Positions 15,771 to 25,608 of a stretch of DNA of 30,426 nt are shown in pieces. A model generated the notes under the pieces. It did no database searches. It was not told the DNA's origin and worked only from the letters and a program-made list of their open reading frames with translations. How positions within the stretch are numbered: position 1 is the stretch's first letter; every line of letters begins with the position of its first letter. The position numbers and the translations under genes are program-made. The DNA comes from CAYOHP01 sp964403795 [NCBI: uncultured bacterium] (GTDB taxonomy: Bacteria; Muiribacteriota; UBA6191; CAZXTJ01): assembly GCA_964403795.1 (NCBI GenBank), contig CAYOHP010000076.1, positions 1-30,426 on the forward strand, given 5' to 3'.

Positions 15771-16943
15771 CTACCGGCCCCGCTTGCGCCAGGCCCGGTC
15801 GGCGCCCCGCGCCACCAGCTCCGCCAGTACCTCGCTGCTGCCCCCGCCGATCGAGAGGATCCGGGCGTCCCGGTAGAGGCGCTCCACCAGGCTCTCCCGC
15901 ATGTAGCCGGCGCCCCCGAAGACCTGGACGGCGAGATCGGTGGCCTCGGTCGCCACCCGGGCCGAGAGGTTCTTGGCGCGGGCCGCCAGCTCGGTGACCC
16001 GATCGCCCCGGAGGGCGGCGGAGGCCACTTGGTAGTTCAGCAGCTTGGCGGCGAGCGTGTCGGTGCCGGCCTCGACCAGTCGGTGCCGGAGCGCCTGGAA
16101 CTCCCAGAGGCGCGACCCGAACGCCTGTCGCTCGCGGGCATAGGCCTCGGCCTCCTCCAGGGCCAGCTCGGCGGTGGCGTGACCGTAGGCCGCCAGGCAG
16201 AGACGTTCCGTCTCGAAGGTCCGCATCAGGGCGGCGAACCCGCTGCCTTCCGGTCCCAGCCGATTCGCCTCCGGGATCTCGCAGCCGTCGAAGGCGAGCT
16301 CGGCGGTGTCGCTGGCCCGCCATCCCATCTTGGCGAGCGGCCGCGACACCGAGTACCCGGGCCGGTCCCGTTCCACCACGAAGAAGGTCAGTCCCTCGTG
16401 GGGATGGTCCCCGGTGCGGGCGAGCACGGTGACCAGATCGGCCCGCACCCCGCTCGAGATGAAGGTCTTCCGCCCGTCGAGGCGATACCCCCCGGAGGTC
16501 CTCACGGCCTTGAGCGCAAGGGCGCTCACGTCCGAGCCGGCGCCCGGCTCGGTGACCGCCAGGGCCGCGACCCACTCCCCGGCCAGCACCGGCGGCAGGA
16601 AGCGCTGCTTCTGCTCCTCGGTCCCGAGCGCCACCACCGGGGGCAGCGCGATCGAGAGGCTCGACAACCCGGCCAGCACCCCGGTGCTCCCGCCCCGGAG
16701 CAACTCCTCGATCTGCACGAAGGCGTGGAACAGGTCGCCGCCCCCGCCGCCGTACTCCGCCGGCAACAGGGGGCCGAGCATCCCGGCCGCGGCGGCCTTG
16801 GGGTAGAGCTCCCGGGGGAACTCCTCGGCTTCCTCCCAGGAGGTCGCATGCGGACGGATCTCCTCCTCGGCGAAGCGCCGGCAGGCCTTCGCGAAGGTCC
16901 GGTGCGAGTCGTCGAGGAAGGGCGAGAACAGCGTGGGCTCCAT
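15771..16943 (-). CDS. Acyl-CoA dehydrogenase
   Basis: 390 residues, standard length for a flavin acyl-CoA dehydrogenase that introduces an alpha-beta double bond and passes electrons to ETF. Family signatures are ALAVTEPGAGSDVSAL (about 127-142), GRKTFISSG (157-165) and VQVFGGAGYMRE. At the position of the MCAD catalytic Glu (in YEGT) this protein reads IGGGSSEV. Glu246 in FETERLCLA aligns with the alternative base position used by isovaleryl-CoA and long-chain acyl-CoA dehydrogenases. A branched or long substrate is therefore possible, but that is inference. The start at 16943 has GGGGAG 9 nt upstream. It is divergent from the kinase gene. Confidence 0.92.
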   Translation of the reverse strand: MEPTLFSPFLDDSHRTFAKACRRFAEEEIRPHATSWEEAEEFPRELYPKAAAAGMLGPLLPAEYGGGGGDLFHAFVQIEELLRGGSTGVLAGLSSLSIALPPVVALGTEEQKQRFLPPVLAGEWVAALAVTEPGAGSDVSALALKAVRTSGGYRLDGRKTFISSGVRADLVTVLARTGDHPHEGLTFFVVERDRPGYSVSRPLAKMGWRASDTAELAFDGCEIPEANRLGPEGSGFAALMRTFETERLCLAAYGHATAELALEEAEAYARERQAFGSRLWEFQALRHRLVEAGTDTLAAKLLNYQVASAALRGDRVTELAARAKNLSARVATEATDLAVQVFGGAGYMRESLVERLYRDARILSIGGGSSEVLAELVARGADRAWRKRGR

Positions 16944-16991
16944 GGCGGACGACTCCCCATCCCCGGGGCGCGAGCTCCCCGGACGGGGCCG

Positions 16992-16997
16992 AGCGTA
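16992..16997 (-). promoter_or_regulatory. Putative -10 element of the acyl-CoA dehydrogenase gene
   Basis: The minus strand reads GGC-TACGCT, 48 nt upstream of the ATG at 16943. It belongs to the recurring GCTANNNT pattern in this window. No clear -35 element is visible. Confidence 0.3.
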
Positions 16998-17022
16998 GCC
17001 GGACGGGCTCCCGGCGCTCTGC

Positions 17023-17028
17023 TACCGT
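17023..17028 (+). promoter_or_regulatory. Putative -10 element of the kinase gene
   Basis: TGC-TACCGT on the plus strand, 56 nt before the ATG at 17085. It is very similar to the TACCAT element before flhG1. The -35 region is not convincing. Confidence 0.33.
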
Positions 17029-17084
17029 GACGGCAACCGACCCGGCCGAGGCGCGGCCCGGTGACCCGGAGGCGGAGCGGATCC

Positions 17085-19229
17085 ATGGCCGTGGTCCCGG
17101 CCGGCTGGCCCGGCGATCTCTCGGAACGCTACCGTCCCCGCTCGCTGCTCGGCGAGGGGGGCTACGGCTCGGTGGTGCTGGCCGAGGATCTCCGCCTGGG
17201 GCGGTCGGTGGCGATCAAGCTGCTGCACGGCACCGTCGAGGATCCGGTGGCCCGGGAGCGCTTCCTCCGCGAGGGCCGGGTCTCGGCCGGGTTGCGCCAC
17301 CCCTGCCTGGTCGAGCTCCTCGACTCCGGCTTGGCCCGGGGCGGCCTTCCCTACCTGGTGATGGGCTACGTGCCCGGCGGCACGCTCCGGGACCGGATCG
17401 CGACCGGCGGGCGGAGCACGCCCGAGCAGCTGGTGGCGATGGGCACCGGGCTGGCCGGGGCCCTGGCCGTGCTCCACGGAGCAGGTTTCGTGCATCGCGA
17501 CGTGAAGCCCGAGAACGTGGTGCTGGCCGAGGACGGACGCGCCGTGCTGGTCGACCTGGGGATCGCCCGTTCCATGCGCCCCGGGGAGACCCTGACCAAG
17601 ACCGGTCTGGTGGTCGGGACACCTCTCTACATGGCTCCCGAGTTGTGGGAAGGCAGGGACGCGACCCCGGCGAGCGATCAGTTCGCCCTGGCCGCGGTCC
17701 TCTCCGAGGCGGGCCTCGGCGTCGGCGTCTATCCCTCCCCGGACTTCGCGGAGATCCTGCGCTTCCTGGCCACATCCCGTCCCCATCTCGGACGCCCCGG
17801 GCTCGGTGCAGGGCTGGACTCGGTCCTGGCGCGGGCCCTCTCGGTAGCTCCCCAGGCGCGCTGGGGAGACCTCGAGGAGTTCGCCCAGGCCCTGGAGGCA
17901 GCGGGTCGCGAGCCGACGCCGCTGCCCGGACCGCCGCCGCCGTGCCGCGGCGAGGCGCCCGGGACGGTCCTCACCCGTCGGCTCGAACCGGGGGAGGCGT
18001 CGCCCCTCGGGCCGCATTCCCGGCGACGCGGCCGCCTGCCGGCGGTGGCGGCAGGCTTCGGCCTGGCCCTGGCGGCGGGCCTGGCGTGGACCCGGGGGCC
18101 GGGTCCGGAGGCCCGCTCCGGCCCGGATCTGCCTGCCGTCGAGAGGCCCGAAGCGGCCGCCATCGCCGAGGAGGCCGAGCGACGCGAACGGTTCCTCGCC
18201 ATGATGGAGGGTGCCCTGGCAGGACACCGCCGGCCGGACGGAGTCCTCTACGCCCCCGAGGAGCACTTCGACGCGGTCGAGTCCATGGTGATCCCGGGTC
18301 CCTCCCGGGATCGGAACCTCGCCCTGCTGCGCGAATCCGCCGATGCCCTGGTGGCCTGGAGCGAGGCCACCGCCGCGGCCCACCGCGACGGAACCCTCGA
18401 GCACCACCCGGCCTGGCAGGATCTGAACGGACGGGTGCTCCAGGACTTCCTCCACCTGCGCAACGACGTCCGCTCCACGGCCCAGATGGCGTTGGCGGTG
18501 GCCTACCTGGCGAAACGCCGGGACCCGCTCCAGGGAACCCGGGTGATCCAGGAGGCCCAGGACCTGCTCCCCTCCATGAACGAGCAGATCCTGGAAACCC
18601 TGGATCGTCTGGAGCGGGCTCTGGGAGCCGGCCGACCCGCGGTGAGACTGATCTCCCTGGCGGTCCGGATCGAACTCGGCGACGCCGGGGTGCCTGGCGA
18701 ACTCGATGCCTGCGAGGCGGATCCGACCTGGGCGAAGGTTCCGGCCTGGGTCCATCTGGAGCGGAGCGGGCTCGAGATCCGTTCCCTGAAGCTGCTGCTG
18801 CTCTCGGAGCCGGGAGCATGCGGTCGACTCGCGCACCGGCTCGATCGGGTCGCGACCCGTCTCGAGAGACTGAGGGCCGGGAATCCCGAGCTTCGCCGCG
18901 ACCAGCAACTGCACCTGGCCCTCTGGCTGCTCGACACCGTGTGCCAGACCGAGTCGGGTTGCCCCGACCCGCCCCCGCCGGAAGCCCGCCTGGCCATCTT
19001 CGAGCGACTGGTCCCGCACCTGGACCTGGGCCCGGACCACGTCCCGCATGGCCAGCGGGTTCTCGACCTCTCGCTCCTGAGACGCCGCTTCCAGCTCGGG
19101 CTGTTCCGGCAGGCCCCGGAGCTCTCGGCTCGAGCGGCCGTGATCGAAGCCCGGCTGGAGGATTGGTTCCAGGATTGGGGTCGAAGGGTGCGGGCGGTCG
19201 CCGCGTCCACCGGGACCACAGGTTCCTAG
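17085..19229 (+). CDS. Receptor-type Ser/Thr protein kinase with one membrane helix
   Basis: 714 residues. The Hanks-type kinase domain (about 16-275) has a Gly loop GEGGYGSV (23-30), VAIK Lys45, a candidate alpha-C Glu63, HRDVKPEN (137-144), DLG in place of DFG (157-159), GTPLYMAPE (179-187) and SDQFALAAV. All catalytic residues are present, so it should be active. A Pro-rich juxtamembrane stretch (about 276-315) leads to a hydrophobic helix (about 319-335). The remaining 380 residues would be outside the cytoplasm and resemble no domain I recognise; they are mostly helical and include LMMEGALAG-like and ERFLAMMEG segments near the start. ATG 17085 follows GGAG at about 7-8 nt; an in-frame GTG at 17061 would add eight basic residues. 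Confidence 0.9.
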   Translation: MAVVPAGWPGDLSERYRPRSLLGEGGYGSVVLAEDLRLGRSVAIKLLHGTVEDPVARERFLREGRVSAGLRHPCLVELLDSGLARGGLPYLVMGYVPGGTLRDRIATGGRSTPEQLVAMGTGLAGALAVLHGAGFVHRDVKPENVVLAEDGRAVLVDLGIARSMRPGETLTKTGLVVGTPLYMAPELWEGRDATPASDQFALAAVLSEAGLGVGVYPSPDFAEILRFLATSRPHLGRPGLGAGLDSVLARALSVAPQARWGDLEEFAQALEAAGREPTPLPGPPPPCRGEAPGTVLTRRLEPGEASPLGPHSRRRGRLPAVAAGFGLALAAGLAWTRGPGPEARSGPDLPAVERPEAAAIAEEAERRERFLAMMEGALAGHRRPDGVLYAPEEHFDAVESMVIPGPSRDRNLALLRESADALVAWSEATAAAHRDGTLEHHPAWQDLNGRVLQDFLHLRNDVRSTAQMALAVAYLAKRRDPLQGTRVIQEAQDLLPSMNEQILETLDRLERALGAGRPAVRLISLAVRIELGDAGVPGELDACEADPTWAKVPAWVHLERSGLEIRSLKLLLLSEPGACGRLAHRLDRVATRLERLRAGNPELRRDQQLHLALWLLDTVCQTESGCPDPPPPEARLAIFERLVPHLDLGPDHVPHGQRVLDLSLLRRRFQLGLFRQAPELSARAAVIEARLEDWFQDWGRRVRAVAASTGTTGS

Positions 19230-19343
19230 AGAATCGCCACGATGGCGAGACCCCAGGCGCGGGAATGCTCGGGCAGTCGGAAGTGGCGGGCGAGCACCAG
19301 GGCGCCGGGGAGTCGGGATCCCGGGATGGGCTCGTCGGGGAAC

Positions 19344-19976
19344 TCACCCCCGGCGGGTCGGTGCGCCCCTCCGGGAGCGGATCTTCAGGGCTCCGCCTTC
19401 CGCCACCAGCACCGGCCGCTCGGCAGGTGCGGCCCGGGGCGCGGCGGCCGGAGCGCGATCCGCGAGCGCCGGGAGGAACCGGACTCCCGGCCCACCGCGC
19501 TCTTCGGTGGGCGCCCTCCGGCCCCCGAGGACCGACTCCACGCCCCGGTTCGCCAGCCGGTCGGCGATCTCGTTCTCGCGGTGCCCGGTGTGGCCCTTGA
19601 CCCACTTCCACTCGATGTCGTGGAGCGCGACCACGGAGTCGAGCCGTTGCCAGAGGTCCACGTTCTTGACCGGTTGCCGGGAGGCGGTGCGCCAGCCGTT
19701 CCGGCGCCAGCCATGGATCCACTTGGTGATCCCGTCCTTCACGTAGACCGAGTCGGTGGTCACGACCACCTTGGAGGCCCGCTTCAAGGCCGAGAGCCCC
19801 TCGATCACCGCCAGGATCTCCATGCGATTGTTGGTGGTCGACGGCTCGCCTCCGAAGAGCTCGCGCCGGTTCCCGCTGCAGACCAGCAGCGCTCCCCATC
19901 CCCCCGGCCCGGGATTGCCCTTGCATGCGCCGTCGGTGAACAGGAACACGGTGTCGGTGGGTGTGGGTTCGACCAT
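19344..19976 (-). CDS. rnhA: Ribonuclease HI with a C-terminal extension
   Basis: 210 residues. The first 150 form a classical RNase [18 protein letters not shown] (Asp15), [10 protein letters not shown] (Glu53), [11 protein letters not shown] (Asp75), [21 protein letters not shown] (His129, Asp139). All four catalytic carboxylates and the mobile His are present. It degrades the RNA strand of RNA-DNA hybrids. About 60 extra C-terminal residues are Ala/Pro/Arg-rich and look disordered and basic; usual RNase HI ends near residue 155. The start lacks a Shine-Dalgarno, and a -10-like TAGCCT lies exactly 6 nt before the ATG, suggesting a leaderless message. Confidence 0.94.
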   Translation of the reverse strand: MVEPTPTDTVFLFTDGACKGNPGPGGWGALLVCSGNRRELFGGEPSTTNNRMEILAVIEGLSALKRASKVVVTTDSVYVKDGITKWIHGWRRNGWRTASRQPVKNVDLWQRLDSVVALHDIEWKWVKGHTGHRENEIADRLANRGVESVLGGRRAPTEERGGPGVRFLPALADRAPAAAPRAAPAERPVLVAEGGALKIRSRRGAPTRRG

Positions 19977-19982
19977 GGGGCG

Positions 19983-19988
19983 AGGCTA
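19983..19988 (-). promoter_or_regulatory. Putative -10 element of rnhA, leaderless
   Basis: The minus strand reads AT-TAGCCT-CGCCCC-ATG: six bases between the hexamer and the start codon, so the ATG would be at or next to +1. There is no Shine-Dalgarno. The hexamer is identical to the one before boxC. Confidence 0.42.
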
Positions 19989-20204
19989 ATGGCCCGGGAG
20001 CCGGGTCGCAAGGGAAACCTCTGGTGCCTTGGCCTTCGGGACACGGTTGGCGAGGGGGCTGTCGGGGGTGGATCCGGAGAGTGTCCGGTTTCGTCCGGGG
20101 CGGGCGCCGGCATGCTGGGTCCGGTTGAGCCGGAGCTGAGACGCGGCGATCTGCCTTCCCCTCGGGATCGGCTTGGAGAGCGGATCCAGGAACTCCTGGA
20201 AGAC

Positions 20205-20220
20205 TGGCACGGAGGCTGCA
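20205..20220 (+). promoter_or_regulatory. Sigma-54 (-24/-12) promoter before the secreted protein at 20262
   Basis: TGGCAC-N5-CTGCA, against the sigma-54 consensus TGGCAC-N5-TTGCW. The invariant GG and GC are at the correct 10-nt separation and only one conserved base (T to C) differs. Transcription would begin near 20231, leaving a leader of about 31 nt that contains the GGAAGGGA Shine-Dalgarno before ATG 20262. An activator protein would be required; none is encoded in the window. Confidence 0.6.
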
Positions 20221-20261
20221 TCGGCAAGGTCCGACCGGCCATGCGGCCGGAAGGGATCGCC

Positions 20262-21944
20262 ATGCAGCTCCGACCCGTCAGGGCACTCCGTACCGTGTTC
20301 CGGCTCGCCTTCCTGATGGCGCTGGCCGGCGAACTCCCGGCCGATGGTGCCGGAGACATCCAGAAGCAGGAGCAGAACTTCGTGGTCTGCCGGATCAAGG
20401 CCGAGGTGCGCCAGTCCGCCTTCTACGGGGGGCTGACGATGACGCTCCAGGAGGCGAGGCCCATCGACGAGCTGACCGACACGCCGGCGATCCGCAAGGT
20501 GATCGAGACGGCCAAGGCCCGGGGAAAGGTGCCCCTCTACCTGGTGGGCCTCGGGGGGACCCGGGTGCCGAGCGGATCCGGCCAGACCTGGCAGGACCCG
20601 CTCTGGGCCTTCCTCGACGGCAACCAGCGGCTGGGGATGTTCCAGCGTCATCGTCTCGAGGTGGAAGGCTACTGGGACTTCTACGCCTGCACCGACGGCG
20701 AGTGCGACAACACCTCCGCCACCGACTACGCCCACTACTCGGCGGTCCATCCGACCGTGGCCACGGCCTACGACGGGGCCGGCAAGGTGGTCTTCCGGAT
20801 CGACTTCGAGGAGTTCCGGAGGCAGCTCACGGCCTTCCACGCCGAGCACCTCGGGTACTTCCAGACGGCGGTGGCCAGGGCCCCGGCCTCGGCCGAGCAC
20901 ATCGCCTTCGTGCGCCACCTGCAGGACCACCACCGGTTCGCGACCCGGGAGGCGGCCTACCTGGGGACGCCCCCGCCGGCCCCCCCGCCACCCGGTCCGA
21001 GCGGTGGCTACCTGACCGCCGAGGAGCTGCGGGCCGCCACCCAGGGGTTCCCCTCCAAGCCCGAGGCCCTGGCCGCCCTGCTCGACGCCTGTTCCCGGTT
21101 CCGGCGCGACAACGGTGCGAACTGGAACCAGGAGATCCCCAAGGTGCGGGGCGTGATCAAGGCCCGCACCCAGGAGTTCGGGTTCACCGCCGCCGAGGTG
21201 CGGAGCGTGGTGGAGGTCCTGGCTCGCGACGCCGGGAAATTCGCGGAGAGCGCCTCGGACGAGGACCTGGCATGGCTGACCCGGGTGCTGGGGCCGGAGG
21301 CGAGCCGTCCGGTGCTCTCGGAGTGGATGGATGCCTGGGGCCGGGAGCGGCTCCCGGGACGGACGCTCGGGGTGCTGCGCCAGGCCGGGGTGCCGCTCGA
21401 AGCGCGCTTCGAACTCATGGCGATCGGGCACGCGGTCCACGGACGACCACTGCCGCGCCCGCCCCGGGCGACCGTCCCGCACTGGACCTTCGAGCAGGTG
21501 GCGGAGTTCCTCCCGGCCTTCGCCCCCGGGGAAGTCGAGGCGCTGCTGGCCCGCTTCCCCGACGACTTCCGGGCCCCGGACGCGGCCCGTCCGGACCTCT
21601 CCTTCGACGGGGTGCGGGTGGTGTCGGTACTGGCCGGATTCTGCCGGAAGCTCTACGGCTCGGCCCCCGCCCCGGTCGCCGACCGGCTGATGGAGCGGGT
21701 CTCCGAGCGCATCCCCAGGGCCTCGCTGGGCCAGCTCGGGATCGCCGACTGGCTCTCGGCGGTGCCGGTCTCCTCCTGGCGGCGGGGCCTCGAAGCGCTC
21801 GCCCCCCGGCTGGAGGCTGCCCGGCTAAGCCGGGAGCGCCTCCAGATGGCGACCCGGGTCAAGGCCGAGCCGGACCTCTCCGAGGAGGACCGGGCAGCCA
21901 TCCTCAGGATCCTCCTCCCGGAGGATCACCAGGGGGGGACGTGA
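20262..21944 (+). CDS. Secreted protein of unknown function
   Basis: 560 residues, not recognised. The N-terminus (basic residues, then VFRLAFLMALAG) is a plausible signal peptide ending near residues 25-30. An N-terminal domain (about 30-230) contains VPLYLVGLGGTRVPSG, EGYWDFYACTDGECDN and YAHYSAVHPTVATAYDGAG, with the two Cys of YACTDGEC possibly bonded. A Pro-rich hinge (about 236-248) leads to a largely helical C-terminal part of about 310 residues. ATG 20262 is chosen because GGAAGGGA lies 5-6 nt upstream and a sigma-54-like promoter ends about 40 nt upstream; the in-frame ATG at 20241 would be only about 10 nt from the predicted transcript start. The frame is open back to 19242, but that part overlaps rnhA antisense and is not credible coding. 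Confidence 0.75.
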   Translation: MQLRPVRALRTVFRLAFLMALAGELPADGAGDIQKQEQNFVVCRIKAEVRQSAFYGGLTMTLQEARPIDELTDTPAIRKVIETAKARGKVPLYLVGLGGTRVPSGSGQTWQDPLWAFLDGNQRLGMFQRHRLEVEGYWDFYACTDGECDNTSATDYAHYSAVHPTVATAYDGAGKVVFRIDFEEFRRQLTAFHAEHLGYFQTAVARAPASAEHIAFVRHLQDHHRFATREAAYLGTPPPAPPPPGPSGGYLTAEELRAATQGFPSKPEALAALLDACSRFRRDNGANWNQEIPKVRGVIKARTQEFGFTAAEVRSVVEVLARDAGKFAESASDEDLAWLTRVLGPEASRPVLSEWMDAWGRERLPGRTLGVLRQAGVPLEARFELMAIGHAVHGRPLPRPPRATVPHWTFEQVAEFLPAFAPGEVEALLARFPDDFRAPDAARPDLSFDGVRVVSVLAGFCRKLYGSAPAPVADRLMERVSERIPRASLGQLGIADWLSAVPVSSWRRGLEALAPRLEAARLSRERLQMATRVKAEPDLSEEDRAAILRILLPEDHQGGT

Positions 21945-21956
21945 GGGGTGCCCCCC

Positions 21957-23237
21957 CTACCCCCCCACCACCACCCGCACCGACCGGGTCGTGGTGCTCC
22001 CGCATGCGTACGTGGTGCAGCGCGGCGAGCTCTGCCAGCAGTCGTCGTGGACCAGGGTGTCGCAGGCGGTGCAGGAGCGGGCCGTGGCCCCGGTGAAGCC
22101 GTCTCCGCAGAAGGGGCAGCGGGCCGTCCCCGGATCGGTCCCGACCAGCAGGGAGCGGGCCCGCTCGAGCGGCGCGGCTCCCGGACCCGGGGCCTCCACG
22201 ATCTCGACGAAGCTCCACTGGAAGAAGGCGTCGGGCACGCCCTCGAGTTCCACGATGGCAGAGAGGCACCACGACCAGCAGGTGTGGAGGGTCTGCGATT
22301 CGAGGCTCGCCACGTCGATCTGGTCCGGGTGGGAGAGGCGGGAGGGTTCGGCGTTCGGAGCGATCGCGAAGTGGTCGACCAGGGTGAGTTCCTGGCCCCG
22401 CTCGACCACCGCACCCACCGGGGTGGTCCGGGAGCCGGCGGACTGGAAGTCGTCGCTCCAGCGGAGTTTCCACCCCTTGTGGTAGTAGAGCTGGAGCTGG
22501 CTCTCCACCCTCCAGAGTTCCAGGCGGACCTGCTGGACCTTCATGGGGCGCGCCGCCACGATCCGCATCCGCAGCGGGATCGGCCGCCCCCTCGGCCACC
22601 AGGCGTCGGGAACCAGGACCTCGGCCTCCTCGACGTGGGCCTGGCCCCAGTTCACGTACATCCCGGCCAGGATCGCGACGGTGCCCATCACGAAGCCGAT
22701 CCCGGCCGCCATCTCCGGCGAGGGCGTGTAGCCTTCCCAGCCGAGCACCGTGGCGAGCCCCAGCACCAGGAAGCCCGACCCGATGGTCCCGCACCCGATC
22801 TTGCTCGGGTCGCCCCGGGGAGCCAGCCGGTGGCCCAGGGTCACGCCGGAACTCCGCTCCTCGGGTTTGAGCTCCCCGCCCCGCCGGAGCCCCTTCTGCC
22901 GGAAGCGCTCCTCGGCCGCCAGCGGATCGGGGGCCAGGCCCGCGAAGCGCGACAACTTCAGCCAGGTCGGGGCCGCGACTCCCGCGCCCAGGGCGATCCC
23001 CAGGAGCTGGAGCAGGAAGCGGTCGGTGCCCCGGCTGCCGGTCCTCTGCCGACCCTTGTCGTAGTAGGTGTAGTGCGGCCCGCGGGCGCCGCTGCTCACG
23101 AACCCGCCGATGGTGCCGGCCACCAGCAGGGTTCCCGCCAGGATCCAGGTCGAGAAGAGAGGGTCGGCCCGCTCCGACTTGTCGGGGATCTCGGCGGTCG
23201 CGAAGGACGGGCTGGGGACCGTGAACCGGGTGCCCAT
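21957..23237 (-). CDS. Four-helix membrane protein with arrestin-like region and C-terminal RING-type zinc finger
   Basis: 426 residues. Four hydrophobic helices lie at about 29-47, 73-91, 149-166 and 177-196. Residues about 203-348 are beta-rich (IPLRMRIVAARPMKVQQVRL; later VASLESQTLHTCWSWCLSAI and VPDAFFQWSF) and resemble an arrestin-like sandwich in strand pattern. This is a weak call by eye. The C-terminus has eight well-spaced ligands: Cys374, Cys377, Cys389, Cys392, His397, Cys400, Cys407 and Cys412 (C-x2-C-x11-C-x2-C-x4-H-x2-C-x6-C-x4-C). That fits a binuclear treble-clef finger like the prokaryotic RING family 1. With four helices, both termini lie on one side of the membrane, probably the cytoplasm. 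Its ATG has AAGGAT upstream and lies 16 bp after the isocitrate dehydrogenase stop, so it is probably co-transcribed. Confidence 0.75.
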   Translation of the reverse strand: MGTRFTVPSPSFATAEIPDKSERADPLFSTWILAGTLLVAGTIGGFVSSGARGPHYTYYDKGRQRTGSRGTDRFLLQLLGIALGAGVAAPTWLKLSRFAGLAPDPLAAEERFRQKGLRRGGELKPEERSSGVTLGHRLAPRGDPSKIGCGTIGSGFLVLGLATVLGWEGYTPSPEMAAGIGFVMGTVAILAGMYVNWGQAHVEEAEVLVPDAWWPRGRPIPLRMRIVAARPMKVQQVRLELWRVESQLQLYYHKGWKLRWSDDFQSAGSRTTPVGAVVERGQELTLVDHFAIAPNAEPSRLSHPDQIDVASLESQTLHTCWSWCLSAIVELEGVPDAFFQWSFVEIVEAPGPGAAPLERARSLLVGTDPGTARCPFCGDGFTGATARSCTACDTLVHDDCWQSSPRCTTYACGSTTTRSVRVVVGG

Positions 23238-23253
23238 CGCATCCTTCGCCGTC

Positions 23254-25608
<2,355 letters not shown>

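Noticed and set aside
19235-19249. TCGCC-ACGAT-GGCGA hairpin right after the kinase stop as a terminator
   Set aside because: The stem is only 5 bp with no following T run; too weak to call.
19242-20261. Upstream extension of the secreted-protein frame to 19242
   Set aside because: It runs antisense through rnhA, and its composition is that of a shadow frame. The signal peptide and Shine-Dalgarno place the start at 20262.
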